Origin: Acrocarpospora pleiomorpha
GTDB taxonomy: Bacteria > Actinomycetota > Actinomycetes > Streptosporangiales > Streptosporangiaceae
Direction of reading: 5' to 3'
NCBI RefSeq assembly: GCF_009687885.1
Contig: NZ_BLAF01000056.1
Coordinates: forward strand, 1-64,000
DNA length: 64,000 nt
How positions within the stretch are numbered: position 1 is the first letter of the stretch; each line of letters opens with the position of its first letter. The notes under the pieces were generated by a model. That model was not told the origin of the DNA, ran no database searches, and saw only the letters and a list, made by a program, of their open reading frames with translations. Below are positions 17,251 to 26,277 of this stretch, piece after piece. The translations under genes and the position numbers were made by a program.

Positions 17251-18632
17251 ACCCCTACCGGGATCTTCTCGGGTTCGGCTTCCTTGACGGGTTCGTAGTT
17301 GTAGTCGTAGCCGTAGTGGTGGATGGTCCTGGACGGCGTGAAGTTGAGGATCGAGCCGATCAGGCGTCCGCTGACCGAGCTGAGCTGGGTGGTGGCGTGC
17401 GCGAGGTGGTCGCGCTGGGTCTTGGCGCTGCGGGCCACCAGCAGGACCCCGTCGGCGACGGCGGCCAGGGTGGCCGCGTCGGTGACGGGGAGCAGCGGCG
17501 GCGCGTCGATGAGCACCATGTCGTAGGACTTGCGGAGCTGGACGAGCAGCTGCCGCATCTGGTGGGAGCTGAGCAGCTCGCTCGGGTTGGGCGGGATGGG
17601 GCCGCTGGGCAGCACCTGGATCTGGTCGTCGCCCCAGGTCTGCAGGGCGTCGGCCAGGGTGGAGGTGCCGATCAGGACGTTGGTGAGCCCGACGGCGCCC
17701 TCGATGCCGAGGTAGTCGGGCACGCTGGGACGGCGCAGGTCCGCGTCCACGAGCAGCACCCGCCAGCCGGCCTGGCCCAGCGCGATGGCCAGGTTGACCG
17801 AGGTCGAGGACTTGCCCTCGCCCGGCAGGCAGCTGGTGATCACCAATGACCTGGGCTTCTCGTCGATGCCGACGAACTGCAGGTTCGTACGGATCGCCCG
17901 GAACGCCTCAGCCCGGATGGAATTACCCTGATCGCGCACGATCAACGGATACTCCTTGGCGTCCTTCTCGTAACTGATGACGCCGAGCACCGCCCCGCCG
18001 GTGGCCTCCAGCAGGTCCTCCGGGGTCTTCACGGTGGTGTCGAGCCGGTCGTACAGGATGATCGCCGAGCCGGCGGCGAGCAGGCTGAGCAGCACGCCGA
18101 TGGACAGGTTCACCAGCGGGCGCGGGCTGACCGGCTTCCCGGGCGTGACCGCCTTGTCGATGACCGTGACCTTGATGGTGGACTTGCTGTCCTTGTTCGG
18201 CCGTTCGATCTGGTCGATCAGCGCGGTCAGCTGCTCGCCGACCGCGTTGGCCAGCCGCCCGGCCCTGGCCGGGTCGACGTCCTCCACGGTCGCCCGCAGC
18301 AGCACCGTGTCCGGCACCGCTTCCGCCTTCACGTTCCTGGCCAGCGAATCCGGGTTGAGGCCCTCGGGCCGGGCGACCTCGGCCACCACCCGGCGGCTGG
18401 TGATCAGGTTCGCGTACGACTTGACCCGCTGCTGCGACAGCAGGTTGGCCTGGTACGCCCCGGCCGCGCTGGATTCGTCGTCCTCGGCGGCCACGAGCAT
18501 GGACACCGTCGCGGCATACCGCTCGGGCATCTGCTGGGTCACGAGCATCGCGCCCCCGGCGCCCGTGCCCGCCGCCAGGGCTATGATCCACCAGTTCCGG
18601 CGGGCCAGTCGCAGGTAGGAGAGGAGTTCCAA
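17247..18632 (-). CDS. Fused chain-length regulator and BY-type tyrosine kinase (Wzz/CpsD-like)
   Basis: 461 residues. Two transmembrane helices (~14-32 and ~175-194) enclose an extracellular Wzz-type domain. The cytoplasmic kinase has Walker A CLPGEGKSS (268-276), Walker A' VLLVDADLRRP (292-302) and Walker B VLIDAP (373-378). Near the C-terminus four Tyr alternate (YGYDYNY, 440-446), the expected autophosphorylation cluster. Such proteins control polymer length and export of exopolysaccharide. It lies 4 bp after the WecA-like gene and faces the LMW phosphatase. Confidence 0.92.
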   Translation of the reverse strand: MELLSYLRLARRNWWIIALAAGTGAGGAMLVTQQMPERYAATVSMLVAAEDDESSAAGAYQANLLSQQRVKSYANLITSRRVVAEVARPEGLNPDSLARNVKAEAVPDTVLLRATVEDVDPARAGRLANAVGEQLTALIDQIERPNKDSKSTIKVTVIDKAVTPGKPVSPRPLVNLSIGVLLSLLAAGSAIILYDRLDTTVKTPEDLLEATGGAVLGVISYEKDAKEYPLIVRDQGNSIRAEAFRAIRTNLQFVGIDEKPRSLVITSCLPGEGKSSTSVNLAIALGQAGWRVLLVDADLRRPSVPDYLGIEGAVGLTNVLIGTSTLADALQTWGDDQIQVLPSGPIPPNPSELLSSHQMRQLLVQLRKSYDMVLIDAPPLLPVTDAATLAAVADGVLLVARSAKTQRDHLAHATTQLSSVSGRLIGSILNFTPSRTIHHYGYDYNYEPVKEAEPEKIPVGV

Positions 18633-18636
18633 GGAT

Positions 18637-19650
18637 TTACCGCCTTGAGGGTTGCAGCGCGGGGCGGGCGGCCGGGTAGGCGTCCACGCCCTGCAGCAGA
18701 ACGACGAGGACGAGACCCGAGCCGACGGCCAGGGCCAGGGCGAGCAGCGGGGGCAGCGCCAGCACGGCCACCGCGCAGGCCAGGCCGCAGGTCAGCGCGG
18801 ACACCGCGGCGAGCGCGAGGACCGTCTGGGAGACCGAAAGGCCGAGCTTGCGCAGCCGGTGGGTGACATGGTCGGTCCCGCCGCGCATCACCGAGCGGCC
18901 CGCCCGGCGGCGGGAGACCACCACCACGAGGGTGTCCACGGTGGCCACGAAGGTGACCAGCAGCAGCCCCGCCGGAGCCTGCCCGGGCGCGTCGAACACC
19001 AGCACGGCGGAGCAGGCGATGGCGAAGCCGATGAACAGCGAGCCGCAGTCGCCCATGAAGATCCGCGCCGGGGTCCAGTTGTGGACCAGGAAGCCGGCGC
19101 AGGCCCCGGCCAGCGCCAGCGGGATGACGGCCGCCGCGGGCGCGCCGGTGACGAACGCGGCCACGGCCAGCATGCCGCAGGTGGCGACGGCGACCGCGCC
19201 CAGCGCGCCGTCCATGTTGTCGAGCAGGTTGTAGGAGTTGGTGATGAGCACGATCCAGATCGTGGTCAGCGGGATGTCCAGCCAGGTGCCGGTGACCGGG
19301 GCCTGCACCCCGTTGAACACCACGGCCAGCGCGGCGAGCGTCTCCACCAGCAGCCGCGGCAGCGGGCCGAGCGGCCGCAGGTCGTCGATCAGGCCGACCA
19401 GGGCGAGCACGGCCGCGCCCATGATGACGGCCCGCACGGCCGGGTTGTCCGCCTGGAGCGCGACCGGGGGCAGCGTGGCGATCAGGATGGCCAGGCCGCC
19501 CAGGTATGGGGTGGGACGACGGTGGGCCTTGTGGCCACCGGGCCGGTCGGTCAGCCGCGTCCACAGCGCGAACCGCCGGACCGGAACGGTGGCGGCGGCT
19601 CCGATCGCCGCCGCCGACACCACCGTCCCCACACTGACTGCCAGACTCAC
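18637..19650 (-). CDS. Undecaprenyl-phosphate sugar-1-phosphate transferase (WecA/TagO/MraY family)
   Basis: 337 residues from the GTG at 19650, whose GTGA overlaps the stop of the upstream epimerase gene. About ten transmembrane segments. Family motifs: DRPGGHKAHRRPTPYLGG near the N-terminus, IGLIDD-like VGLIDDLRP, NSYNLLDNMDGA with the catalytic Asp/Asn cluster, and FMGDCGSLFIGF. It would load the first sugar phosphate on the lipid carrier to start the polysaccharide repeat unit. Coupled to the epimerase before it and the BY-kinase after it. Confidence 0.92.
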   Translation of the reverse strand: MSLAVSVGTVVSAAAIGAAATVPVRRFALWTRLTDRPGGHKAHRRPTPYLGGLAILIATLPPVALQADNPAVRAVIMGAAVLALVGLIDDLRPLGPLPRLLVETLAALAVVFNGVQAPVTGTWLDIPLTTIWIVLITNSYNLLDNMDGALGAVAVATCGMLAVAAFVTGAPAAAVIPLALAGACAGFLVHNWTPARIFMGDCGSLFIGFAIACSAVLVFDAPGQAPAGLLLVTFVATVDTLVVVVSRRRAGRSVMRGGTDHVTHRLRKLGLSVSQTVLALAAVSALTCGLACAVAVLALPPLLALALAVGSGLVLVVLLQGVDAYPAARPALQPSRR

Positions 19651-20651
19651 CGTGCGTCGATCCCTGCTTCGGACTGCCGCCCGCGGGACATCTCGCGCAT
19701 CGTCTCCGTGATCGTGTCGAGCAGGATGTCGTCCAGGTTCCGCTGCGGCCGCCACCCGGTGAGGGCCCGCAGCCGCGAGCTGTCCGGCACCCGCCGGGCC
19801 ATGTCCTCGAAGCCCTTCGCGTACGCCTCGTGGTAGGGGATCATCTCCACCCCGGAGGTGCTCCGGGTCAGTTCGATCACCGTCTTGGCCAGTTCGAGGA
19901 TGGTGACCTCGTCGGAGGACCCGATGTTGAAGGTCTGCCCGACCGCCAGCGGCTCGTCCAGCAGCCGCACCAGCGCGTCGACGACGTCCAGGACGTGCAC
20001 GAAGCACCGCGACTGGGTGCCGTCGCCGAACACGGTGAGCGGCCGCCCGCTGAGCGCCTGGCGGACCAGCCGCGGCACCACCATCCCGTAGGCGGGGCTC
20101 TGCCGGGGTCCGACCGTGTTGAACAGGCGCGTCACCACGGTCGGCAGACCGCGTTCCCGGTAGTACGCGTTGGCCAGGATCTCGTCCACGGCCTTCGCGG
20201 TGCTGTAGGACCAGCGGGAGACGGACGTGCTGCCCAGGATCCGGTCGGCGTCCTCGGCCAGCGGCCCGCCGGAGTTCTTGCCGTAGATCTCGCTGGTGCT
20301 GGCCACCAGGATCTTCCTGCGATAGCGGTGCGCGGCCCCGATGACGATCTCGGAGCCGCGGATGTTGGTGGTCAGCGACCGCAACGGCTGCTCCACGATC
20401 AGCTGGACCCCGACGGCGGCGGCGAGGTGCACGACCACATCGCACTGGTGCACCAGCTCGTCCACCACAAGTTCGTCCAGGACCGAGCCGTGCACGACCC
20501 GCAGCGCCGGATGCGCGGCCGAGTGACGCAGGTTCTCGGCGCGACCGGTGGAGAGGTTGTCGAGCACCGTCACCGAATCACCCCGATCCAGCAGGGCATC
20601 GGTCAGGTGCGACCCGATGAATCCGCTGCCGCCGGTTACCAGATAGTTCAT
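19647..20651 (-). CDS. NAD-dependent sugar-nucleotide epimerase/dehydratase (extended SDR)
   Basis: 334 residues from ATG 20651 (MNYLVTGGSGFIGSH). The glycine-rich NAD loop is at 7-13, the catalytic STSEIYG and SYSTAKAVDE (Tyr-x3-Lys) segments follow, and RLFNTVGPRQ is typical of UDP-sugar enzymes. The exact sugar cannot be read off. A TTG at 20666, five codons upstream, has a better spaced SD (AGGAG, 5 bp) and may be the true start. It heads the epimerase - WecA-like - BY-kinase transcript; its stop overlaps the next start (GTGA). Confidence 0.88.
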   Translation of the reverse strand: MNYLVTGGSGFIGSHLTDALLDRGDSVTVLDNLSTGRAENLRHSAAHPALRVVHGSVLDELVVDELVHQCDVVVHLAAAVGVQLIVEQPLRSLTTNIRGSEIVIGAAHRYRRKILVASTSEIYGKNSGGPLAEDADRILGSTSVSRWSYSTAKAVDEILANAYYRERGLPTVVTRLFNTVGPRQSPAYGMVVPRLVRQALSGRPLTVFGDGTQSRCFVHVLDVVDALVRLLDEPLAVGQTFNIGSSDEVTILELAKTVIELTRSTSGVEMIPYHEAYAKGFEDMARRVPDSSRLRALTGWRPQRNLDDILLDTITETMREMSRGRQSEAGIDAR

Positions 20652-20808
20652 GCCAATAGCAGCCAAGGTGACTCCTCTGCCGAACACTCGCTCGACGTGT
20701 CATATCTGTGCCAGTGAGACGGTAGAGATGACGGATTGAACACCCGGGGCGCCACGCGCGATCTTGCGGCGCCTTTTGCCGTCATTTTCATCGGCGGCGG
20801 CGGATGGT

Positions 20809-22071
20809 TTAGCCGGAGCGGGCCGGAACAAGGTCGGCGCGCCGGGGGAGCAGTTCCCGGGGGGCGGTCCTGGACGCCCGGACGAACCAGGTGAGTTCGA
20901 TCACGGCGACCAGCGTGTACGCGGCCGTGGACGCCACCGCCGCGCCGACGGCGCCCCACTGCGGGATGAGCACGCCGTTGAGCACCAGGTTCACGCCCAG
21001 GGCGATGATCGAGATGGCGGTCATGGTCATCGGGCGCGACAGCCGTACCAGGAACTGCTCGACCGGTTTGAGCAGGGCGAGCATGATCGCGCCTGGCGCG
21101 AGCGCGAGCATGGGGGCGACGCTGGGCGTGTAGGCCGAGCCGTACACGAGCGGGATGAGGATCGGGGCGGCGGCGGCGAGGACGGCCACGACCGCGGTGG
21201 CGGTGAGCAGGTTGAGGCGCAGGGCGCGGGTGGTGGCCTGGCGGGCGCCGTCGCCGTCGGCGTCGGCCTGCCGCGCCAGGCTCAGCTGGCGTACGGCTTC
21301 CGCCGGGGCGGCGGCCAGCGAGAGCACGGCCACCGCCACCGTGTAAAGGCCCGCCTCGCGGGCGGAGGCGAGCGCGTTGAGCAGCAGCACGTCCACGGTG
21401 AGCAGCAGGTAGAAGGCCAGGCGGCCGGGGTGGTAACGCCCGGCCACGGCCAGCTGGCGCCGGGCCAGCCGAATCCTGCCGCGCAGTCGGCGCAGCTTGA
21501 GCGTGGCGGCGAGTAGCGCGAACGGCGCGGCCGTGGACAGCGTCCAGCAGACGATCACGGCGGTCACCGACGCCTTGCCGAGGGCGATCAGGACCAGCAG
21601 CGGCACGCACTGGGTCAGCCCGGTCAGCACCCAGGCCCGGTTGACCAGGCGCTGCCGGGAGCGCAGCAGCATGATGCCGTTGAGGTTGATCGCGGCCACC
21701 CCGAACGGCACCGCGAGGAGCGCCAGCGCGAGCAGCCCCGGCGAGGCGAGCGGCAGCACCAGGCTGGCGGCGAACGAGAGCATGGCGCAGATCGCGCCGA
21801 TCGCCAGGCTGAGGAACAGCGAGTTGGCCAGCAGCGCGCGGCGTTTGCCGGCGTCCGGCCAGAAGGCGATCTGGGACTGCTGCAGGGACAGGTGGCCGAG
21901 CTGGATGGTGATCCCGGCCGTGGTGGCGACGACCGCGTACACGCCGCGGCTCTCCGGTTCCAGCGCGCGGGCGAGCAGCACCCCGGTGACCGCCGCGAGC
22001 CCCAGCCGGAGGACCTGGCTGGCGACGGTGTCCAGAGCCCGGCGCAGGCTGCTCATACGGGTGTTCTTCAT
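20809..22071 (-). CDS. Polysaccharide flippase (Wzx-like, MVF/MOP superfamily)
   Basis: 420 residues with about 12 hydrophobic segments and few charged loops, e.g. GVYAVVATTAGITIQLGHL at the N-terminal side and LIPQWGAVGAAVASTAAY near the end, the pattern of Wzx/RfbX flippases. It would flip lipid-linked repeat units to the outer face. The ATG overlaps the stop of the asnB-like gene (ATGA), so the two are translationally coupled. Confidence 0.87.
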   Translation of the reverse strand: MKNTRMSSLRRALDTVASQVLRLGLAAVTGVLLARALEPESRGVYAVVATTAGITIQLGHLSLQQSQIAFWPDAGKRRALLANSLFLSLAIGAICAMLSFAASLVLPLASPGLLALALLAVPFGVAAINLNGIMLLRSRQRLVNRAWVLTGLTQCVPLLVLIALGKASVTAVIVCWTLSTAAPFALLAATLKLRRLRGRIRLARRQLAVAGRYHPGRLAFYLLLTVDVLLLNALASAREAGLYTVAVAVLSLAAAPAEAVRQLSLARQADADGDGARQATTRALRLNLLTATAVVAVLAAAAPILIPLVYGSAYTPSVAPMLALAPGAIMLALLKPVEQFLVRLSRPMTMTAISIIALGVNLVLNGVLIPQWGAVGAAVASTAAYTLVAVIELTWFVRASRTAPRELLPRRADLVPARSG

Positions 22072-23936
22072 ACGGGTACGGCGGGCCGGTCGGCGGAGCG
22101 ATGCCAGAGCTCCAGCTGGAGCAGCGTCCAGAGCCGGGTGGCGTGATCACGTCCCGCCATGTGCTCGGCGAGCATCCGGGACACCAGCTCGGGCTGGAAG
22201 ATCCCCCGGGAGACCGCGGTGTGGTCGGTCAGCGTGTCGTGGGCGAGCTCGCGCAGCGAGGTGCGCAGCCAGGCGGCCAGCGGCACGCCGAAGCCCTTCT
22301 TGGGCAGGGCGAGCGTCTCGGCCGGCAGCCAGGGGGCCACGGCGGTGCGGAGCAGGTGCTTGGTCCTGCCCTTCCTGATCCGGAAGTGGTCGGGCAGCCC
22401 GGCCGCCCATTCCATCAGGTGGTGGTCGAGGAAGGGCGAGCGCGCCTCGATGGAGTGGGCCATGGTGCTGATGTCCGCCTTCACCAGGAGATCTCCCGGC
22501 AGGTAGGTGGAGATGTCGGCGTCCACGGCCCGGCCGAGCGTGGTCCCCGCGCGGGAGGCCGCGAACGCCTCGTCCACCAGGGCGGCGCTGTCCAGGTGCG
22601 CCAGCGCCGCGGCGACCTCGGGCGTGTAGAGCGCGCGCTTGGCCGCATGGTCGAAGCAGGTCATCAGGCCCGCGTAGCGCCGGGCGGGCGGCTGGCCGAG
22701 CGCGCGCAGGGCCCACCCGGCCTGGCGCGGCAGCGTGCCCGGGGAGCCCCGGGAGATCAGCGCCGCCCCGGCGGCGGCCAGCCTGCGCCCGAGCGCGGCG
22801 GGCGCCCGCATCCGGTCCAGCCGCGCCATCAGCAGGTGCCGCCGGTAACCCGCGAAACACTCGTCGCCGCCGTCGCCGTTGAGCACGACGGTCACGTGCT
22901 CGCTGCTCAGCTGGGCCACCGCGAGGCTCGGGATCGCCGACGCGTCGGCGAACGGCTCGTCGAAACTCCGGGCCACCTCGGCCACGGACTCGACGGCCGA
23001 CGGCGTGATGACGTAGTCGCTGTGGTCGGTCCCGTACCGGGCGGCGACCGCCCGCGCGGGGCCGCGCTCGTCGAACCGGGGATCGGTGAAGCCGATCGTG
23101 AACGTGCGCACGGGCGCGTTGCTGACCCGGGCCATGGCCGCGACCACCGCCGCCGAGTCGAGCCCGCCGGACAGGAACGCCCCCACCGGGCGTTCCCCGG
23201 CCAGGCGCCGCCGCGTCGCCTCCAGCAGCAGCTCCCTGAGCCGCTCCGCCTCGCTGGCCTCGTCGCCGACCGGCCGGGGCGAGGCGTCCAGCCGCCAGTA
23301 GCGGCGGACCTCCGTACGGCCGTTTTGCCAGCTGAGCACGTGTCCGGGCGGGAGTTTCCGCACCCCGGCCACGATCGAGTGGGGGGCGGGCACGTAGCGG
23401 TAGGTCAGGTAGTGGTGCAGCGCGGCGAGATCCACCGAGCGCGGCACGTCCATCGCCTTCAGCTCGGAGGCGAAGGTCAGGGTCCCCCGGTGGTCGCGGT
23501 AGTAGAGCGGCTTCTTGCCGAGCCGGTCCCGGGCCAGCAGCAGCCGCTGCCGGGTGTCGTCCCACAGGGCGAAGGCGAACATGCCGCGCAGGCGGCGCAC
23601 GAGGTCGTCGCCGTAGTCCTCGTACAGGTGGGTGATCAGCTCCGAGTCCGAGGAGCTGGCCAGCCGGTGGCCCTTCGCCAGGAGTTCGGCGCGCAGCTCG
23701 GGGAAGTTGTAGAGCTCGCCGTTGAACACGGCCGTGACGTCGCCGCGCTCGTTGCGCACCGGCTGCGCGCCCCCGGCCACGTCCATGATGGCCAGCCGGC
23801 GCATGCCGAGGCCGGCGGTCTCGCCGCAGTGGTAGCCGTCCCCGTCGGGCCCTCGGTGCACGAGCGCGTCGCACATGCGCCGGACCAACGCGTGGTCGGC
23901 CCCCGCCGAGGAGATATGTCCCGCTATTCCGCACAT
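22068..23936 (-). CDS. asnB: Glutamine-dependent asparagine synthase-like amidotransferase
   Basis: 622 residues. Cys2 is the glutaminase nucleophile (MCGIAGH), and RGPDG and FNGELYNF mark the class II glutaminase domain. The synthetase half has the PP-loop AFLSGGLDSAAVV and the NGDGGDECFAGY motif. Enzymes of this type inside polysaccharide loci often amidate uronic acids or polymer substituents rather than make free asparagine; here the neighbouring dehydrogenase could supply such an acid. It overlaps the GT4 gene by 13 bp and the flippase gene by 4 bp. Confidence 0.9.
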   Translation of the reverse strand: MCGIAGHISSAGADHALVRRMCDALVHRGPDGDGYHCGETAGLGMRRLAIMDVAGGAQPVRNERGDVTAVFNGELYNFPELRAELLAKGHRLASSSDSELITHLYEDYGDDLVRRLRGMFAFALWDDTRQRLLLARDRLGKKPLYYRDHRGTLTFASELKAMDVPRSVDLAALHHYLTYRYVPAPHSIVAGVRKLPPGHVLSWQNGRTEVRRYWRLDASPRPVGDEASEAERLRELLLEATRRRLAGERPVGAFLSGGLDSAAVVAAMARVSNAPVRTFTIGFTDPRFDERGPARAVAARYGTDHSDYVITPSAVESVAEVARSFDEPFADASAIPSLAVAQLSSEHVTVVLNGDGGDECFAGYRRHLLMARLDRMRAPAALGRRLAAAGAALISRGSPGTLPRQAGWALRALGQPPARRYAGLMTCFDHAAKRALYTPEVAAALAHLDSAALVDEAFAASRAGTTLGRAVDADISTYLPGDLLVKADISTMAHSIEARSPFLDHHLMEWAAGLPDHFRIRKGRTKHLLRTAVAPWLPAETLALPKKGFGVPLAAWLRTSLRELAHDTLTDHTAVSRGIFQPELVSRMLAEHMAGRDHATRLWTLLQLELWHRSADRPAVPV

Positions 23937-25051
23937 AGCCGCTCCAACTGCTCGCCGTACAGGCGGATGTGCTCGGCCACCAGCTGGTCGATGCCGAGCG
24001 TGGACTTGGCCCAGTTCCTGGCGGTCTCCCCGAGCCCGGGATGGGCGCCGCCGAGCACCTCGGTGATCGCCTGAGCCAGCGCGTCCGGGGCCTTCGGCGG
24101 CACCAGCAGCCCGCGCCTGGGCTCACCGCCGAGCAGTTCCGGCGTGCCGCCGACGGCGGTGGCGATCACCGGTCGCCCGGCTGCCATCGCCTCCATGACC
24201 GCGTTGCTCAGCCCCTCCACCAGCGACGGCAGCACCACGGCGTCGGCCCGGGCCAGCAGCGGCCGCACGTCCGCGACCGCGCCGAGGAACCGGGCGTCCA
24301 CGCCCAGCCGCCCGGCCTCGCACTGCAGCGCGGCCCGCTCGGGCCCTTCCCCGGCGAGCGCCACCACGCAGCCGGTACGGCTCGCCGCCGCCAGCAGATC
24401 CCGATGCCCCTTCTCCGGCCGCAGGTTGGCGACACACGCGAGCACCGGCGCGCGGGCGTCCAGCGGGAGCGGCGGCACCGGGTCGAACGCGCTCGCCGGG
24501 AGCCCGTTGTAGACCACGGCGAGCTTGCCCAGCGTCAGCGATTCGGCGTGCGCCGCCCGGTTGGCCACCGCGTACGCATTGGCGATCACCAGGTCGGTCA
24601 GGCGGTTGGCCCCGCGCACGGCGGCCTTCAGCACCCGCCCGCCCGGGGGAGCCACGCTCCGCCGCCCGGACACCACGACCGGCACCCCGGCCAGCCGCCC
24701 CGCGGGCACCCCGAGCAGGTAACCCCTGGTCAGGAAGCAGTGCAGCACATCGGGCAGCTCCCGGCGCAGCAGCGCCACCAGCCGCCCCAGCGCCCACCCG
24801 TTCGCCGCCGCCGTCCACGGCGCCCCGCCTATTCGTCTCAGCCCGAGCCGCACCACCCGGACGCCCCGATCATGGAGTTCCCGCTCACGCGGCCCGCCTT
24901 CGAACAGCACCAGCACGGTGACGTCGACGCCCTCGTCCCGCAGGCCCGCGGCCAGCAGGACCAGCTGTTTCTCGGTTCCGCCCCGCCCGAGCTGGTCGAT
25001 GAGCAGGCAGACCCGGCGGACGCGGGCCGGAGCCCTGGTCAAGATCGGCAT
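23924..25051 (-). CDS. GT4-family glycosyltransferase (1 of 3)
   Basis: 375 residues from ATG 25051; an ATG at 25087 would add 12 residues and neither has a clear SD. GT-B fold: the N-terminal loop DQLGRGGTEKQL, the GEGPERAAL phosphate-binding region and the EGLSNAVMEAMAAGRPVIA segment with the catalytic Glu pair. It should transfer a sugar from a nucleotide donor to the growing lipid-linked unit at the membrane. Overlaps the asnB-like gene by 13 bp. Confidence 0.88.
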   Translation of the reverse strand: MPILTRAPARVRRVCLLIDQLGRGGTEKQLVLLAAGLRDEGVDVTVLVLFEGGPRERELHDRGVRVVRLGLRRIGGAPWTAAANGWALGRLVALLRRELPDVLHCFLTRGYLLGVPAGRLAGVPVVVSGRRSVAPPGGRVLKAAVRGANRLTDLVIANAYAVANRAAHAESLTLGKLAVVYNGLPASAFDPVPPLPLDARAPVLACVANLRPEKGHRDLLAAASRTGCVVALAGEGPERAALQCEAGRLGVDARFLGAVADVRPLLARADAVVLPSLVEGLSNAVMEAMAAGRPVIATAVGGTPELLGGEPRRGLLVPPKAPDALAQAITEVLGGAHPGLGETARNWAKSTLGIDQLVAEHIRLYGEQLERLCAE

Positions 25052-25098
25052 ATCGCGCAGGGTAGTCCAGCGGTCGCGCACCGCCATGAACGCGCGAG

Positions 25099-26232
25099 CT
25101 ATCTGCAGGACAGCAGTTGGCCATAGATGCTCAAATGCCGGTCCACGGTCACCTCGGCGTGCAGATGCTCCCAGCTCCACGTCTGCGCGGCGGCGGCCAG
25201 CGCGGCGGCGCGCGCGGGGTCGCGGAGCAGCCGTTCCAGCGCGCCGGCCAGGGCCTCGGCGTCCCCGGGCGGGACCAGCAGGCCACGGCCGGTCAGCAGT
25301 TCTGGGATGCCGCCGACCGCGCTGGCGGCCACCGGCACCCCGGCCGCCATCGCCTCCATCACGGCGATCCCGAGCGGTTCCGACAGCGACGGATGGGCGA
25401 CCACATCGGCCCGCGCCAGCCAGCGCCCCACGTCCGGCCGCGCGCCGAGCAGCCGCAGGTCCAGCCCGAACGCCCGCGCCTGCACGGTCAGCGCCTCCCG
25501 CTCTGGGCCCTCGCCGAGCACGATCACCGTGCAGTCCAGGCCGCGCTGCTTCAGCAGGGCCGCCGCGCCGACCAGGACGCTGTGCCCCTTCCACCGGTAC
25601 AGGTTCCCAACCGCAAGGATCACTGGCCGCTCGGTGGCGAGCTGGGCGGGGACATGCCGGGCGAAGGCCGCGGCCGAAAGCCCGTTGTAGGCGACCCCGA
25701 TCTTGGTCGCGGGCGTCCTCGTCACCCGGCCGACCTGCCGGGCCAGCTCCTGGCTGACCGCGACCAGATGATCGGCGCGCTTGCTGGCCCACCGGTCGAG
25801 CACGCGCATCAGCGCCGACAGCCGGTGCTGGTCGGGCGCGGTGTGACGGCCGGCCACCAGGACCCGCACCCGGGCCGGTCGGGCCAGCGCGGCGGCGGCC
25901 ACATAGCACTGGAACAGGTGCGCGTGCAGCACGTCCGGGCGGGTCCGCCGCAGGTAGCGCACCATCCGGACGCAGGCCCGCAAGCTGGCGGGCAGCGCGC
26001 GCCAGCCGTGCCGCAGGAATGTGCGGAAGCCCAGGTCCACGACCGGGATGCCCGCCTGGCGCAGGTGCGCCTCGCGCGGCCCGCCGCCGAACATCACCAG
26101 GACCTCGCTGCGCACCCCCCGGGCCTTCAGCTCTCTGGCCAGCAGCACGACCTGGTGTTCCGCACCACCTGAGCCGAGATGACCGATGAGCTGAACCACC
26201 ATGTCGGGACGGCGCGGATAGTTACGGAGCAT
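25099..26232 (-). CDS. GT4-family glycosyltransferase (2 of 3)
   Basis: 377 residues from ATG 26232, chosen because a TACTAT -10 box lies exactly 7 bp upstream; an inner ATG at 26202 is the alternative. GT-B signatures: LIGHLGSGGAEHQ, GEGPEREAL, and SEPLGIAVMEAMAAGVPVA. It is closely similar in layout to the GT4 downstream of it. First gene of the leftward flippase/asnB transcript and divergent from the polymerase gene. Confidence 0.87.
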   Translation of the reverse strand: MLRNYPRRPDMVVQLIGHLGSGGAEHQVVLLARELKARGVRSEVLVMFGGGPREAHLRQAGIPVVDLGFRTFLRHGWRALPASLRACVRMVRYLRRTRPDVLHAHLFQCYVAAAALARPARVRVLVAGRHTAPDQHRLSALMRVLDRWASKRADHLVAVSQELARQVGRVTRTPATKIGVAYNGLSAAAFARHVPAQLATERPVILAVGNLYRWKGHSVLVGAAALLKQRGLDCTVIVLGEGPEREALTVQARAFGLDLRLLGARPDVGRWLARADVVAHPSLSEPLGIAVMEAMAAGVPVAASAVGGIPELLTGRGLLVPPGDAEALAGALERLLRDPARAAALAAAAQTWSWEHLHAEVTVDRHLSIYGQLLSCR

Positions 26233-26239
26233 GACCGTG

Positions 26240-26245
26240 ATAGTA
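26240..26245 (-). promoter_or_regulatory. -10 box of a leaderless promoter for the leftward EPS transcript
   Basis: TACTAT on the minus strand, 7 bp (CACGGTC) before the ATG at 26232. It would drive the GT4 - GT4 - asnB - flippase run. Confidence 0.5.
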
Positions 26246-26277
26246 CTCAGCGTGATCATCGGTGCAAGGAGGTCGGC